Source: Hyphococcus sp.
GTDB taxonomy: Bacteria > Pseudomonadota > Alphaproteobacteria > Caulobacterales > Parvularculaceae
Assembly (NCBI GenBank): GCA_021776245.1
Contig: JAJFGF010000067.1
Location: 1 to 56,223 of the forward strand
Length of the DNA stretch: 56,223 bases
Direction of reading: 5' to 3'
The notes under the pieces are model-generated. The model was not told where the DNA came from. It saw only the letters and a program-made list of their open reading frames with translations, and ran no database searches. Positions 41,073 to 52,368 of the stretch are shown here, one piece after another. Numbering within the stretch: position 1 is the first letter of the stretch; every line of letters begins with the position of its first letter. Both the position numbers and the translations under genes were made by a program.

Positions 41073-42536
41073 TTACTTGCTCAATTTCCCCAATGCGCTG
41101 GCAAGCGCATTGGCATGTTTTGTAACATCGCCGGCGCCCAGGCAGATGACATAGTCGCCCGGCTCAGCGATATCGGCGATAATGCGCGGCAAGATCTCGA
41201 AATTTTCCAGCACGCGTGCGTCGCGATGGCCGTGATTGATCAGACCGGCAACCAGCGCATCACGATCGGCGCCGTCAATCGGCGCCTCACCGGCCGTATA
41301 AACATCGGCAATCAGGGCCACGTCGGCTTCGTTGAGGCAGCCGCAAAACTCATCGAAGAGATCGCGCAAGCGCGTATAACGATGAGGCTGCACCACCGCA
41401 ATGATCTTGCCGCTGGCAATATTTCGTCCGGCGCGCAGGGCCGCTGCTATTTCGACAGGGTGATGGCCATAATCGTCAATGATCGTCACGCCATTCCATT
41501 CGCCCGCCGCCGTAAAGCGGCGTTTGACGCCGGCAAATTTTGAAAGGCCCGAAGCGATTTGCCGGTCCGTTGCGCCAAGGCGTTTTGCGACAATCACCGC
41601 CGGCAAGGAATTCAATACATTATGAAGGCCAGGCATCGGCAGAGCGGCGCCGTTGATACGGCTGACCTCCCGCCCGCCTTCGCGAAATACAATATCATAA
41701 TGCGACGCAGCGCTGTCATAGGTGATGTTTTCTGCGCGTACATCGGCTTGTGGATTGACGCCGTAGGTTATGAGCCGCCGGTCGGTGACCCGCCCAACCA
41801 GCGCCTGAACCTCGGGGTGATCGAGACAGACAACGCCAAACCCGTAAAACGGCGTGTTTTCGACAAAGGCGTCGAACGCATCGCGCATTTTTTCAAATTC
41901 ACGCCAATGATCGAGATGTTCGGGGTCTATATTTGTCACGACCGCAATGGTCGTCGGCAGGCGAATGAATGTGCCGTCGGATTCATCCGCCTCAACCACC
42001 ATCCAATCGCCTTCGCCCAGCCGGGCATTGGTGCCATAGGCGTTGATGACGCCGCCATTAATGACGGTGGGATCGAGCGCCGCTTCATCAAGAAGCGCCG
42101 CGATCATGGTCGTCGTTGTCGTTTTGCCATGGGTGCCGGCGACGCTGATGGTCCATTTGAGACGCATCAATTCCGCCAGCATGTCAGCGCGGCGAACTAC
42201 AGGGATATGCCGCGCCCGCGCCGCCGCCGCTTCTGGATTATCACGCTTTATCGCCGTGGAGACGATAACAGCTTCGGCGCCGTCCACATGATCGGGCGCA
42301 TGGCCGATGACAATGGAGATGCCCTTGTCGCGCAATCTTTGAATATTGGCGCCGTCGGCAACGTCGCTGCCGCGCACCTCATAACCAAGATTGTGCATGA
42401 CTTCGGCGATGCCGCTCATGCCGATGCCGCCAATGCCGACAAAATGAATGGCGCCGACATCAAATGGCAGGCGAATTTTGATCTTCGGCGGATCGATTTT
42501 CGAATATTTATCTTTATGCGTCATACTCAAACTCAT
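41073..42536 (-). CDS. murC: UDP-N-acetylmuramate-L-alanine ligase MurC
   Basis: A 487-aa Mur ligase adding L-Ala. An N-terminal Rossmann block [19 protein letters not shown] loop [22 protein letters not shown] and [12 protein letters not shown] identify it. The start ATG overlaps the murG stop (ATGA); an in-frame ATG four codons later is possible. Confidence 0.96.
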   Translation of the reverse strand: MSLSMTHKDKYSKIDPPKIKIRLPFDVGAIHFVGIGGIGMSGIAEVMHNLGYEVRGSDVADGANIQRLRDKGISIVIGHAPDHVDGAEAVIVSTAIKRDNPEAAAARARHIPVVRRADMLAELMRLKWTISVAGTHGKTTTTTMIAALLDEAALDPTVINGGVINAYGTNARLGEGDWMVVEADESDGTFIRLPTTIAVVTNIDPEHLDHWREFEKMRDAFDAFVENTPFYGFGVVCLDHPEVQALVGRVTDRRLITYGVNPQADVRAENITYDSAASHYDIVFREGGREVSRINGAALPMPGLHNVLNSLPAVIVAKRLGATDRQIASGLSKFAGVKRRFTAAGEWNGVTIIDDYGHHPVEIAAALRAGRNIASGKIIAVVQPHRYTRLRDLFDEFCGCLNEADVALIADVYTAGEAPIDGADRDALVAGLINHGHRDARVLENFEILPRIIADIAEPGDYVICLGAGDVTKHANALASALGKLSK

Positions 42537-43648
42537 GCCGCCGCGCGGGCGGATATAATCTCTTCAACCAAATCGGCAAGCGCAGCGGCGGCGCCCGCTT
42601 TGACGCGGCCCTTTGCAGCCGCCGCCATTTCTTCAAGCCGGCGCGGATCAGCCAATAGCGGCGCCAGCGCCTCGCTCAATGTCCCCTCAGTAAAGGTCTT
42701 TTCGGGCAAGACAATGGCGGCCCCGGCCTCAGACAGCGCGCGGGCGTTGCCCGTTTGGTGATCGTCCATCGCGATGGCGAGCGGAACCAAAATCGAGGGC
42801 CGGCCGATGGCGGCAATTTCCGTTATTGTTGATGCGCCCGCCCGGGAGATAACAAGGTGGGCTTTGGCCATGCGCTCGGGCAGATCGGCGAAGAACGGCG
42901 CAACCTCGCACTTAACGCCCGCGGCCTCATATCCGGAACATACATCGGCAACTTCCCCATCACGCGCTTGATGAACAACTTCAAGACGCTTGCGAATATC
43001 GAGCGGCAATTCGGCGATCGCTCTCACCGGGGCCGCAGAAAAAATACTCGCCCCCTGGCTGCCGCCAAAGATCAGGATTTTAATCGCGCCATGTTCAGTG
43101 ACCGGAGTAAACGGCGCATCGCTGAGTGCAGCAACAGCGTCACGCACAGGATTGCCCACTTCAATGCGATTGATGTTTGCCGGCGCTTTTTCAAGAACCG
43201 GAAAACCATGCGCGGCAAAGGCAGCGCCTTTTACCAGCAGACGATTGGCGCGGCCCAATACGCCGTTTTGCTCGTGCACGCCGTAAGGGATGCCCATCAA
43301 TGACGCGGCCTTCATCGCCGGCAGCGAAGGATAACCGCCAAACCCGACGGCCGCGGCGGGACGTCGTTTTTTAAATTGACCCAGGGCGGTAAAAAGTCCT
43401 TGCGCCAGGGAAACGGCGGCCATGCCTTTCGCAACAGGACCGCCAATGCTCGGCGTCGCGGCAGAAATCTGAAAGCGCTCATCGGCGGGAAATTTTTCAG
43501 CATATCGCGCGCCGCGCGCATCGGTGACGAGAAGCACACGCTGACCGCGGCGCTTTAGCTCCTGCGCCAGCGCTTCCGCCGGGAACAAATGGCCGCCAGT
43601 GCCGCCAGCCGCGAGCGCAATTAGTTGATCTGAAAGCGCCATGGTCAC
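42533..43648 (-). CDS. murG: Lipid II synthase glycosyltransferase MurG
   Basis: A 371-aa GT28 enzyme transferring GlcNAc to lipid I on the inner face of the membrane. The motifs [22 protein letters not shown] and [11 protein letters not shown] are complete. The start is taken as GTG 43648 because it overlaps the ftsW stop (GTGA); ATG 43642 is an alternative. Confidence 0.95.
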   Translation of the reverse strand: MTMALSDQLIALAAGGTGGHLFPAEALAQELKRRGQRVLLVTDARGARYAEKFPADERFQISAATPSIGGPVAKGMAAVSLAQGLFTALGQFKKRRPAAAVGFGGYPSLPAMKAASLMGIPYGVHEQNGVLGRANRLLVKGAAFAAHGFPVLEKAPANINRIEVGNPVRDAVAALSDAPFTPVTEHGAIKILIFGGSQGASIFSAAPVRAIAELPLDIRKRLEVVHQARDGEVADVCSGYEAAGVKCEVAPFFADLPERMAKAHLVISRAGASTITEIAAIGRPSILVPLAIAMDDHQTGNARALSEAGAAIVLPEKTFTEGTLSEALAPLLADPRRLEEMAAAAKGRVKAGAAAALADLVEEIISARAAA

Positions 43649-44781
43649 GGCATGATATCCTTGCGCCGCCAGGCGCCTTGATGGGTGCGGGTGAGCGCTA
43701 TGATGAGGCCGACAGTCAGGCCAGTCGCGAGGAGCGATGATCCGCCATAGGATATAAAGGGCAGCGTCATTCCCTTTGCAGGCAGTGCGCGAAGCGAAAC
43801 ACCGATATTAATAATCGCCTGAAATCCGATAATGGCGCCAAGCCCGGCAACTGCGCATCGCGCAAACATACTTCTCAGTGTCGCTGCAAGCGACATTGTC
43901 CGGGCGACAAAAATTGCGAACAGGACGATGATCAGTGCGCATAAAACAAAACCGAACTCTTCACCGGCAACGGCGAAGATAAAATCCGTATGCGCGTCAG
44001 GAAGTGAAGTTTTAACCTGCAGCGCATCACCCCGGCCAATAAGGCCGCCATTAGCAATCGTCTCCAGCGCGCGATCGACCTGGTAGGTCTCCTGCGCATC
44101 CGGTTTTAAAAACCCGTCGATACGGGCCGCCACGTGGGAGGAAAAGAAATATCCTGCGGAAAGAGCGACGACGCCAACAGCCGCTAACAGCGCGATCCAC
44201 AGCCAGCTCCAGCCGGCGATAAAAAACATCACCGCCCAAACAGCGGTGATCAACGCCCATTGACCAAAATCCGGTTGCAGTAACAGCAACAGGGCAAAGA
44301 TCGCATAGAGCCCCATCGCAACGGCGCCGCCCGGAAATTTCGGATCGCGCGCGCCCTCCGCCAACATCCACGCGGCGGCGATGACAAAACCGGGCTTGGC
44401 AAATTCCGATGGCTGCAAAGCGAATACGCCCAGATCGAGCCAGCGTTTCGATCCATTGATTTCGCCTGCAGCGATCAATGCGAAAAGCATGAGGAAAAGT
44501 GCGCCGACAAATGTCAGAACGCCAAGGCGTCGCGCCAGTAAAGGCGGCAACAACGAAACGCCAATGATCAAAAATATCGCCGGCGCCAAAAACACAAATT
44601 GCCGGATTGGAAAGTGAAACTCTTCTGCAATCCGCAAACGCATCGCTGCCGGCGGCCCTGCAGCGATAATCAAAACCGCGCCGATCATCATAATCAAGAC
44701 GAGAATTCCCAGGCTTGGCCGATCGACCGACCACCACCAGCGTGCAAACACGGATTCGTCAAGACGCGAGATCTGTTTCAT
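43645..44781 (-). CDS. ftsW: Septal SEDS glycosyltransferase FtsW
   Basis: A 378-aa protein with about ten membrane segments, the lipid II polymerase working with FtsI. SEDS motifs seen: GSKRWLDLGVFALQPSEFAKP, FAVAGEEFGFVLC, and GMTLPFISYGGSSLLATG. It overlaps murD by 4 nt. Confidence 0.95.
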   Translation of the reverse strand: MKQISRLDESVFARWWWSVDRPSLGILVLIMMIGAVLIIAAGPPAAMRLRIAEEFHFPIRQFVFLAPAIFLIIGVSLLPPLLARRLGVLTFVGALFLMLFALIAAGEINGSKRWLDLGVFALQPSEFAKPGFVIAAAWMLAEGARDPKFPGGAVAMGLYAIFALLLLLQPDFGQWALITAVWAVMFFIAGWSWLWIALLAAVGVVALSAGYFFSSHVAARIDGFLKPDAQETYQVDRALETIANGGLIGRGDALQVKTSLPDAHTDFIFAVAGEEFGFVLCALIIVLFAIFVARTMSLAATLRSMFARCAVAGLGAIIGFQAIINIGVSLRALPAKGMTLPFISYGGSSLLATGLTVGLIIALTRTHQGAWRRKDIMP

Positions 44782-46190
44782 GCCGCCTCCCCATTTTCAG
44801 CCGGCAGGTTTGCAACAAGCGTCCGAAACGCTTCGCCGCGAATTTCAAAATTTGGGAATTGATCAAACGACGCGCATGCTGGCGAAAAAAGCACCATCGG
44901 CGCCGCCGCATCGCTTTTGGCAGCGTCTTCGCCTGCCTTCGCTACTGCTGTCGCAAGATCGCCGCATAGGATACAATGCGCGGCGCCGCGAAGCTGTTCT
45001 TCAAACAACACTGCCGCCTCACCAATCAAATAAACACTGCGGACATGGTCAATTTTTTCTCGTAGCGCCATGACACCGCCCTCCTTGGCCTTGCCGCCGG
45101 CGATCCAGAAAATATCCTCGCCGACGCTGAGCGCACGCGCTGCCGCATCAGCATTGGTCGCCTTGGAATCATTAACGAATGAAACCTTGCCGATGCGGCT
45201 GACTTCTTCCATGCGGTGCGGAAGTCCGGAAAAACGTTCCGCTGTTTTGATGACGACCGCCGGCGACAGACCTAAATGCGCACAAACCGCCAAAGCAGCC
45301 GCCAAATTTTGATGATTATGTGCGCCGCGCAGCGCACGCGCGGCCGATAACTCTCCCGCAAACGATGTCTTGCCGTCAAAATTATAAAAAAGCTTGTTAT
45401 CAAGCTCGTAAACGCCGCGACCAAGTGCGCCTTGCACAGAAACTGGAACCGCTGTTGCCGGGCCGGACGCTGTTATCTCTGTACAAATGCCTTGGGTGAA
45501 GTCGTCGTCTACGCCGATGACCGCAATATCGTCGGCGGTCTGATTTAGAAAAATTCGTTTTTTGGCGCGGACATAACCATCAATGCCGCCATGGCGATCG
45601 ATGTGATCAGGCGTAACATTGAGAAAGACGGCCGCGTTCAAACGCAGCGTGTGTGTCAGATCGAGCTGAAACGACGAAAGCTCCAACACATAGACGCCGT
45701 CTTTTTCCAGAGGCGGCATCGATAAAACCGCTTCGCCAATATTGCCGCCGATATGAACTTCCCGGCCGGCTTCTTTCAGAATATGACCGATCAGCGCCGT
45801 GGTGGTCGATTTTCCATTTGTGCCAGTGATCCCGACAATTTGCGGGCGTTCTTCTTCCGGCAACGCATTGACCGCCCATGCAAATAATTCTGTGTCGCCG
45901 ACGACCGGAATCTTTTCCATGGCCGCCTTGCGCACGATCGCATGAGGTTTCGGATGCGTCAGCGGGACGCCCGGACTGACGACAACCGCAGCCATATCTT
46001 TCCATGGCCATTTTTTCGGATGCTCACAGCGATATTCGGTATTTGCTGTTTTTTCCCTTGCGCTTGCTTTTTCGTCAAAAGAAAACACCGCAGCGCCGGA
46101 CGCCGCCAGCGCTTCGCAAGTCGCGATGCCGCTGACGCCGAGACCATAAACGCCGATATTTTTCTTTTTTACACCCGGGATCAGGATCAT
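44778..46190 (-). CDS. murD: UDP-MurNAc-L-Ala-D-Glu ligase MurD
   Basis: A 470-aa Mur ligase adding D-Glu. ATP loop GITGTNGKSTTTALIGHIL, substrate region NVTPDHIDRHGG and FVNDSKATNADAA are typical. ATG 46190 lies 10 bp past mraY. Confidence 0.95.
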   Translation of the reverse strand: MILIPGVKKKNIGVYGLGVSGIATCEALAASGAAVFSFDEKASAREKTANTEYRCEHPKKWPWKDMAAVVVSPGVPLTHPKPHAIVRKAAMEKIPVVGDTELFAWAVNALPEEERPQIVGITGTNGKSTTTALIGHILKEAGREVHIGGNIGEAVLSMPPLEKDGVYVLELSSFQLDLTHTLRLNAAVFLNVTPDHIDRHGGIDGYVRAKKRIFLNQTADDIAVIGVDDDFTQGICTEITASGPATAVPVSVQGALGRGVYELDNKLFYNFDGKTSFAGELSAARALRGAHNHQNLAAALAVCAHLGLSPAVVIKTAERFSGLPHRMEEVSRIGKVSFVNDSKATNADAAARALSVGEDIFWIAGGKAKEGGVMALREKIDHVRSVYLIGEAAVLFEEQLRGAAHCILCGDLATAVAKAGEDAAKSDAAAPMVLFSPACASFDQFPNFEIRGEAFRTLVANLPAENGEAA

Positions 46191-46200
46191 CGCAAAGGCC

Positions 46201-47334
46201 CTATCGCAATTTCAACGTCGCCAGTCCCACCAGCGCCAAAATGACCGCAATGATCCAAAACCGGATCACGATGGTCGATTCCTTCCAGCCGAGTTGCTCG
46301 AAATGATGGTGGATCGGCGCCATTCTGAAGACGCGCTTGCCGAACAATTTAAACGAGGCAATCTGGATCATGACCGACAAGCCTTCGAGGACAAACAACC
46401 CGCCAACAATTGCCAGAACGATCTCATGCTTGGCCGCAACCGCAATCGCGCCAATCGCGCCGCCAAGCGCCAGCGAGCCGGTATCGCCCATAAAAATCGC
46501 CGCCGGCGGCGCATTGAACCACAAAAAGCCAAGTCCGGCGCCAATAATGGCCCCGCAAATAACAGCCAGTTCGCCGACACCAGGAACGTATGGAACGCCG
46601 AGATAGCCCGCATAGATGAAATTGCCGACGAGATACGCGATCAACGCATAGGTCGATGCGGCAATCATCACCGGCACGGTCGCGAGCCCGTCAAGACCGT
46701 CAGTGAGATTGACTGTATTTGATGCGCCGACAATGACAAAGGCGGCAAACGGCACAATCATGAAGCCGAATGGAACGCCGGGCGCGTTAAACCAGTTTTC
46801 AAACAGGCGCACCGGAAAAAACGGAACGCCCACCGAAGTTGCGATGCCTGCAGGCGCATCGGGCGCAGCGGCAAGCGTCGTCATGCAAAAATATCCCGCA
46901 AGAAGCGCAACGGCAAATTGAACCGCTAGCTTCAGGCTGCCGGTTAGCCCGCTCGCATCCTGCTTTGTGACTTTCAGATAATCATCGATAAATCCAAGCG
47001 CCCCGAAAGCCAGCGTGACGCCCATGACAATCCAGACATACATATTATCAAGCCGCGCCCACAGAAATGTCGCCACTGTCAGCGACAACAAGATCAAGAC
47101 GCCGCCCATGGTCGGCGTGCCGGCTTTTTCAATTATATGAGTTTGCGGCCCGTCAGCACGAATCGGCTGGCCGCGCCCCTGCTTACGGCGCATCCAGCGT
47201 ATTAATGACGGGCCCAGTAGAAATGCGATCAATAAAGCCGTCATCACGGCGCCGCCCGTGCGGAACGTCAAATAGCGAAACACATTGAAAAGCTGAAATT
47301 CGTCCGCAAGCGGCGTCAGCAGATGATAGAACAT
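46201..47334 (-). CDS. mraY: Phospho-MurNAc-pentapeptide transferase MraY
   Basis: A 377-aa, ten-segment membrane enzyme making lipid I. Motifs: [50 protein letters not shown] and [12 protein letters not shown]. Its start overlaps the murF stop by one base (TAATG). Confidence 0.96.
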   Translation of the reverse strand: MFYHLLTPLADEFQLFNVFRYLTFRTGGAVMTALLIAFLLGPSLIRWMRRKQGRGQPIRADGPQTHIIEKAGTPTMGGVLILLSLTVATFLWARLDNMYVWIVMGVTLAFGALGFIDDYLKVTKQDASGLTGSLKLAVQFAVALLAGYFCMTTLAAAPDAPAGIATSVGVPFFPVRLFENWFNAPGVPFGFMIVPFAAFVIVGASNTVNLTDGLDGLATVPVMIAASTYALIAYLVGNFIYAGYLGVPYVPGVGELAVICGAIIGAGLGFLWFNAPPAAIFMGDTGSLALGGAIGAIAVAAKHEIVLAIVGGLFVLEGLSVMIQIASFKLFGKRVFRMAPIHHHFEQLGWKESTIVIRFWIIAVILALVGLATLKLR

Positions 47335-48776
47335 TAAACCTTACTTTCTTCCAACACGGTCTCTTGAAGGGCGCGCGCGATGGCGCTCACTTGTGATGCG
47401 TTCGATCCCTTGACCATAACGACGTCACCGGCGGCAATTTCCACCTGAACGGGTCCGACCAGCGCTACCGCATTGTCGGCGTAAAGCCCGCGCATTTCCG
47501 GCGGCAGCGCATCCCAAAGATGGCGCATCAATTCGCCAGCTGCGTAGACGCGATCAACCCTGGCTGCAACCAGCGCATCGGCGAGAGCGGCATGAAGCGA
47601 CGGCCCGTCCGGCCCAAGTTCAAGCATCTGGCCCAAAACAGCGATGCGCCGTCCACCGGGCGCGACCTGCGCTGCGCCAAGAAGGCTGATCGCTGCAGCC
47701 ATCGAGGCGGGGTTCGCATTATAGCTTTCGTCAATCAGGGTTGCTTCGCCCCTGTCCGCTTTGATGGTCGCCCGGGCGCCTCTTCCCTCAGCCGGCGTCA
47801 GCGTTGAGAGCGCTGCAATCGCCGGTTCCAGGGGCGCGCCAACAGCGTCAACAGCGGCAAGCGCCGCCAAAATATTGCCAGCCTGATGCCTGCCGGGAAT
47901 GCCCACATCAAATGTCTGCGTCTGATTTTTGATTTTCGCTTTGATGCGCCCGCCGGCGCCCGTCGCCGTATAGTCCAGCAATTGAAAATCGGCCCCGGGT
48001 TTTTCACCGAAACTGACAAAACCAGCGGAGCCTGCTTGTTCTGCGCGTTTCTTCAATAATTCGTAATGTGGATTGTCAAAAGGCAGCACCGCGATACCGC
48101 CATTTGCCAGCCCGGAAAAAATCTCCGATTTCGCTTCGGCGATCTCCTCAATGGATTTAAAGAACTCCAGATGCGCTGCGGCGACGGTGGTTACAATCGC
48201 CGCATGCGGCCGGACAAGGGCCGCCAGCGGCGTAATTTCACCGGCATGATTCATGCCGATTTCGAAAACGCCGTAATCTGCATGCATAGGCATCCGCGCC
48301 AGCGTCAGCGGAACGCCCCAATGATTGTTAAAACTCTTATCCGCCGCATGAACGGCGCCCGCCGGCGATAAAATACCGCGAAGAATTTCTTTGGTGCTGG
48401 TTTTTCCGACACTGCCCGTCACCGCAATCCGCTTACCGAAATTGCGCATGCGCGCCGCAATGGCAAGATCGCGCAAACCCTCTAATGTATCATTGACCAC
48501 CAACAAAGGCGCACCCTCGGGCGCGTCTTCCGGCGCCCGCGCAACCAGCGCCGCTGCGGCGCCCGCATCGAAGGCGCTTTTCAAAAACTCATGACCGTCG
48601 CGCGCATCGCGCAGCGCCACAAAAATTTCACCGGGTTTCAGGTTGCGCGTATCGATTGAAATCCCGCCCGCAGACCATTCTTCGGCCGCCCAATTATCAT
48701 CCTCGCCGCCGCGCGCGCATAAGGCGCCGCCGGTCGCCGCTGCAGCTTCATAAGCCGTCCATAATGATCCTGTCAT
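47334..48776 (-). CDS. murF: UDP-MurNAc-tripeptide D-Ala-D-Ala ligase MurF
   Basis: A 480-aa Mur ligase adding D-Ala-D-Ala. ATP loop [28 protein letters not shown], and [15 protein letters not shown] identify it. The start overlaps the murE stop (ATGA). Confidence 0.95.
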   Translation of the reverse strand: MTGSLWTAYEAAAATGGALCARGGEDDNWAAEEWSAGGISIDTRNLKPGEIFVALRDARDGHEFLKSAFDAGAAAALVARAPEDAPEGAPLLVVNDTLEGLRDLAIAARMRNFGKRIAVTGSVGKTSTKEILRGILSPAGAVHAADKSFNNHWGVPLTLARMPMHADYGVFEIGMNHAGEITPLAALVRPHAAIVTTVAAAHLEFFKSIEEIAEAKSEIFSGLANGGIAVLPFDNPHYELLKKRAEQAGSAGFVSFGEKPGADFQLLDYTATGAGGRIKAKIKNQTQTFDVGIPGRHQAGNILAALAAVDAVGAPLEPAIAALSTLTPAEGRGARATIKADRGEATLIDESYNANPASMAAAISLLGAAQVAPGGRRIAVLGQMLELGPDGPSLHAALADALVAARVDRVYAAGELMRHLWDALPPEMRGLYADNAVALVGPVQVEIAAGDVVMVKGSNASQVSAIARALQETVLEESKV

Positions 48777-50212
48777 CGCCCGAGCTCCTTCATGCGGTTC
48801 GCCGCTGCGGCTTTTGCAACCGCCGCGTCGTCGAACGGCAATGTTTTGTTTCCCACCTGTTGGCCTGTTTCATGCCCTTTCCCCGCAATCAGGAGCACGT
48901 CGCCCTTTTCAACCATCGCAACCCCTCTTGCGATCGCCATTCCCCGATCGCCAATATCTTCGGCGCCGGGGCACCCTCTTAGCACCGCCGCGCGTATCAC
49001 AGCCGGATCTTCGGAACGCGGATTATCATCCGTTACAATGACCAGATCGGCATGCGCAGCTGCAGCCGCTCCCATCAGCCGCCGTTTTTCTTTGTCGCGG
49101 TCGCCCCCGGCGCCGATGATTGCAATGACGCGGGCGTCCGCATGCGGCCGGATCGCCTGAAGCGCAGTCGCCACTGCATCCGGGGTGTGAGCGTAATCCA
49201 CATAAATTGCGCCGCCTGCAATTTCCGCGACATGCTGCATCCGCCCCGGCACGCCGGAAAGTTTTTCCAGCAATGGGACGACAGTTTCTGCAGGCGCCCC
49301 GGACGCCATCACGACGCCAGCGGCCAGAACGGCGTTTTCCGCCTGAAACGCGCCAATCAGCGGTAGATTCAGGGTGAAGCGCCGGCCGCCCGCTGACAGA
49401 TCGATCTTTAATCCGCCGTAATGCGGCGCCGATGAAACAAGCGTCAAATCCGCGCCTGCAGCGCCGGTCGTTATCACGTTCAATCCGCTTTCCACCGCAA
49501 GTTTTTTTATCTCTGCGGCGCCGCGGCCATCCATATTGACGACAACGGCGCCGTCGGGGGCAAGAAGATCCGTGAACAGGCGCATTTTGGCGGCAAAATA
49601 GCCGTCAAAGCCATCATGATAGTCGAGATGGTCCTGACTGATATTTGTAAAGGCGGCAATGGAAAAGTTGACGCCGTCGGCGCGATATTGCGCAAGGCCG
49701 TGACTGGATACTTCCATGGCGAGATGGGTAACGCCGGATTGCGTCATCTCGTGCAGCATATGATGCAGCGTGACGGGTTCCGGGGTTGTGTGGCTGAGCT
49801 TGCGCTCAAAATTTTGCGCCGTTGCGCCCAAGGTTCCAAGACTGCCGGCGCGCTTACCGCACAAAGACCATAGCTCAGACACAAATCGGGCCGTTGACGT
49901 CTTGCCGTTGGTTCCAGTGATGCCTGCAATTATCCGCGGCTGGTCTGGAAAAAATCGCGCCGCCATATCCGACAGACGCCGGCGCGGACAATCATCGACG
50001 ATAAGCGGCAATTTTGATCGCGCGCCTGGTCGCGCCAGCACCGCCGCAGCGCCGCGTTCTTCTGCCTGCGGAATAAACTTCACGCCGTCTGCGACGACGC
50101 CGGGCAAGGCCGCGAACAAAAACCCTTTGCCGACTTGGCGGCTGTCCGCCGTCAGGCCGGTAATCTGGGGGTCTGGCGTGACGCTTTCATTGGCGAGCTC
50201 TGACAGTCTCAC
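48773..50212 (-). CDS. murE: UDP-MurNAc-tripeptide ligase MurE (meso-diaminopimelate type)
   Basis: A 479-aa Mur ligase adding the third residue. ATP loop GITGTNGKTSTARF and the substrate motif DNPR (VTDDNPRSEDP) are present; DNPR marks meso-diaminopimelate enzymes. The start overlaps the ftsI stop by 4 nt. Confidence 0.95.
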   Translation of the reverse strand: MRLSELANESVTPDPQITGLTADSRQVGKGFLFAALPGVVADGVKFIPQAEERGAAAVLARPGARSKLPLIVDDCPRRRLSDMAARFFPDQPRIIAGITGTNGKTSTARFVSELWSLCGKRAGSLGTLGATAQNFERKLSHTTPEPVTLHHMLHEMTQSGVTHLAMEVSSHGLAQYRADGVNFSIAAFTNISQDHLDYHDGFDGYFAAKMRLFTDLLAPDGAVVVNMDGRGAAEIKKLAVESGLNVITTGAAGADLTLVSSAPHYGGLKIDLSAGGRRFTLNLPLIGAFQAENAVLAAGVVMASGAPAETVVPLLEKLSGVPGRMQHVAEIAGGAIYVDYAHTPDAVATALQAIRPHADARVIAIIGAGGDRDKEKRRLMGAAAAAHADLVIVTDDNPRSEDPAVIRAAVLRGCPGAEDIGDRGMAIARGVAMVEKGDVLLIAGKGHETGQQVGNKTLPFDDAAVAKAAAANRMKELGR

Positions 50213-51972
50213 TGCCGTTGCTCCATTTGCGGATCGCTTAGACGCGCTTCACGCACGCGCTCCGTCTCGCCGGTCACAAAGGCCGACAGCGCCACCGCTT
50301 CATTGACCGGCGCCAGCCCGAGGATCGGCGCAGCGCGCGCCGCTATGCGGGCGAATGCCGGCGCCGCGTTCCAGCCTGCGGTTGCATAGCCATAAGTCTC
50401 TTTCAGAGGCTGCGGTTCATCAAAGGAAACCAGAATTGCATAGCGCGGCGCATAGCCGGGAATGGCGCCGACAAAACTGGCGATCCGCGTGTTTCGATTA
50501 TAGCCGCCGGAAGCGGAAGGCTTATCTGCCGTTGCCGTCTTGCCGATAGGAAAATACCCGGGAACTTCGGCATAGGTCGCCGTGCCGTCGGTGACGACAC
50601 GGCGCAAAATTCGCCGCATGACAACGCTCGTATCATTTGAGAAAACCTCACGCGCGGCCGGCGGCGCCGTCGCAGCGATGAATGTCGGGTTATGAAAGCG
50701 GCCGCCGTTAATGACCGCCGCGAACGCTGTCAGGAGGTGCAGCGGGGTAACAGAAATGCCGTGCCCAAAAGAAATGGTCGCCGCTTCAACTGGCCCCCAC
50801 CGCGCAGGCAATTGCGGAGGGCGGTTTTCAGCAAGCTCAATTGGCAAGGCTCTGAACATTCCAAGCTGCTCTAAGAAGGCTTTTTGCCGATCGACGCCAA
50901 GCTCGCCGGCGACGCGGACAATGCCGATATTGGAGGAATATTGAACAACTTCGGACAAGGTCAGGATTCTGTTCTCGCCATGAAAATCACTGATGCGGCG
51001 GTCCGCAACCTGAATGGCCGTCCGGGCGTCGTAGGGCGAAGCTTCGCTGGCGACGCCGCTTTCAATCGCCGCAGCCGCAGTAAATGTTTTGAACGCGGAA
51101 CCCAGCTCATAACGGTCATAGGTGGCGCGATTACGGCGAAAATCCGCCGGCGCGGCGCCTGGCGCGTTTGGATCGAAATCCGGAAGACTCGCCAGTGCAA
51201 TTATTTCTCCCGTGGCGACGTCCATGACACCGCCCCACGCGGCAACGGCGCTGAATTTTTCCATCGACGCTGCTAATTCGTCCTCAAGTATCTGCTGAAC
51301 GCGAATATCGATTGAAGCAACCAATTGGCCTTCACCGCGCCAGGCATTCGCTGCTTTTTCAAGCCCCATAACGCCGCCCCTGCCCGGCTCCCCATGGCCA
51401 ATGACATGGGCGGCAAGATCGGCTTGCGGATAAAAGCGTTTACTGCGCGCAGCAAAACGCACGCCTGGTAAGCCGAGACTGAACGCAGCCTCACGTTCCG
51501 CAGGCGTTAAATCTGCACGCACTTCCACATAGCGGCCTTCGCTAAGTTTTTGTTCGAGCGCGCCAGCATCAATATCAGGCAATATGCCTGCAATTTTTCG
51601 AGCGGCCTCATGGGCGTCCCAAACATCGCCGCCGGCAATCTCCAGGGCGATCACCGGCAGGTCCGTCGCCAGCAACGCGCCATTTCGATCCACCAATTCC
51701 GGCCGCAGCGCGTCGTCCAGCTGCAGGGAAGCAATCTTTGCAGTGGGCGTTATCGCGCCGAAAGAAACAAAGGCAAGGCGCACACCGAGCGCAGCAAAAA
51801 CAAATACAAAAACCACGGCGCACATCATGATCCGGGTCTTGGCGCGTTCTGCCTGCCGCGCGCGACCGCTGCGGGCGCGCACATGAAATGAAGGACCGTG
51901 ATCTTCGGGCGCTTCCGCTTCGGTAATTACATAAGCGGTGGGTTTTGATTTTTTTTGCGTGCGACGGAACAC
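50209..51972 (-). CDS. ftsI: Septal transpeptidase FtsI (PBP3) with a KTA motif
   Basis: A 587-aa class B penicillin-binding protein cross-linking septal peptidoglycan. It has a cytoplasmic tail, a membrane segment (about 47-68), a dimerisation domain and a transpeptidase domain. The catalytic motifs are SAFK (Ser292, Lys295) and SSN (346-348). The third motif reads KTATADK (Lys478-Thr479-Ala480), where class B enzymes normally have KTGTA. The codon is GCA, so this is more than a silent reading issue. The ASFVGAIPGYAPRY block after it is normal, so the protein appears functional. It starts 21 bp past ftsL. Confidence 0.94.
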   Translation of the reverse strand: MFRRTQKKSKPTAYVITEAEAPEDHGPSFHVRARSGRARQAERAKTRIMMCAVVFVFVFAALGVRLAFVSFGAITPTAKIASLQLDDALRPELVDRNGALLATDLPVIALEIAGGDVWDAHEAARKIAGILPDIDAGALEQKLSEGRYVEVRADLTPAEREAAFSLGLPGVRFAARSKRFYPQADLAAHVIGHGEPGRGGVMGLEKAANAWRGEGQLVASIDIRVQQILEDELAASMEKFSAVAAWGGVMDVATGEIIALASLPDFDPNAPGAAPADFRRNRATYDRYELGSAFKTFTAAAAIESGVASEASPYDARTAIQVADRRISDFHGENRILTLSEVVQYSSNIGIVRVAGELGVDRQKAFLEQLGMFRALPIELAENRPPQLPARWGPVEAATISFGHGISVTPLHLLTAFAAVINGGRFHNPTFIAATAPPAAREVFSNDTSVVMRRILRRVVTDGTATYAEVPGYFPIGKTATADKPSASGGYNRNTRIASFVGAIPGYAPRYAILVSFDEPQPLKETYGYATAGWNAAPAFARIAARAAPILGLAPVNEAVALSAFVTGETERVREARLSDPQMEQRQ

Positions 51973-51993
51973 AGCGATGAATTATGCTTTCTT

Positions 51994-52368
51994 TTATTGA
52001 GTGGCGGTGATTGGGGCCATGGCGAGCGCATGAAGGATCAAATCGCTTTTTGGCGTTTCCAGTTCATTGTCGAGAAGAATATGGTCGTCACCAAAGGAGG
52101 CGGCAAAATCCTGAGCGCTGGGCGATTGATCGCTCTCAGAGGGCCGCAGGTCAGTTTTTGCACTGGCGATTTTTGCGAGCCGTTCGGGGTTTTCCAGATA
52201 GGCGACCTCCGCACGCAGCATTTGAATTGACCGCTGCTCCTCCAATTTGCTGGTTTCGAGTTTTTCAAGTTCCATGCGTGTTTCGCGTACAGAAACTTCA
52301 GCGCGATATCGACCCGCCGCAGCGGCGGCAAGCAGCAAACACAAAAAAATGGTTGTGATGCGGATCAT
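51994..52368 (-). CDS. ftsL: Cell division protein FtsL
   Basis: A 124-aa bitopic protein: membrane segment at about 3-19, then a periplasmic leucine-zipper-like coiled coil (about 28-70) including the conserved LENPERLAKIAS. A charged C-terminal tail follows. It couples FtsI/FtsW to FtsB and FtsQ. FtsL is poorly conserved in sequence; assignment rests on topology, this motif and position between rsmH and ftsI. Its start overlaps the rsmH stop. Confidence 0.88.
   Translation of the reverse strand: MIRITTIFLCLLLAAAAAGRYRAEVSVRETRMELEKLETSKLEEQRSIQMLRAEVAYLENPERLAKIASAKTDLRPSESDQSPSAQDFAASFGDDHILLDNELETPKSDLILHALAMAPITATQ

Noticed and set aside
41559-42761. 400-codon open frame on the plus strand
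   Set aside because: Antisense to murC and murG; no domain, no ribosome site; both genes beneath it are certain.
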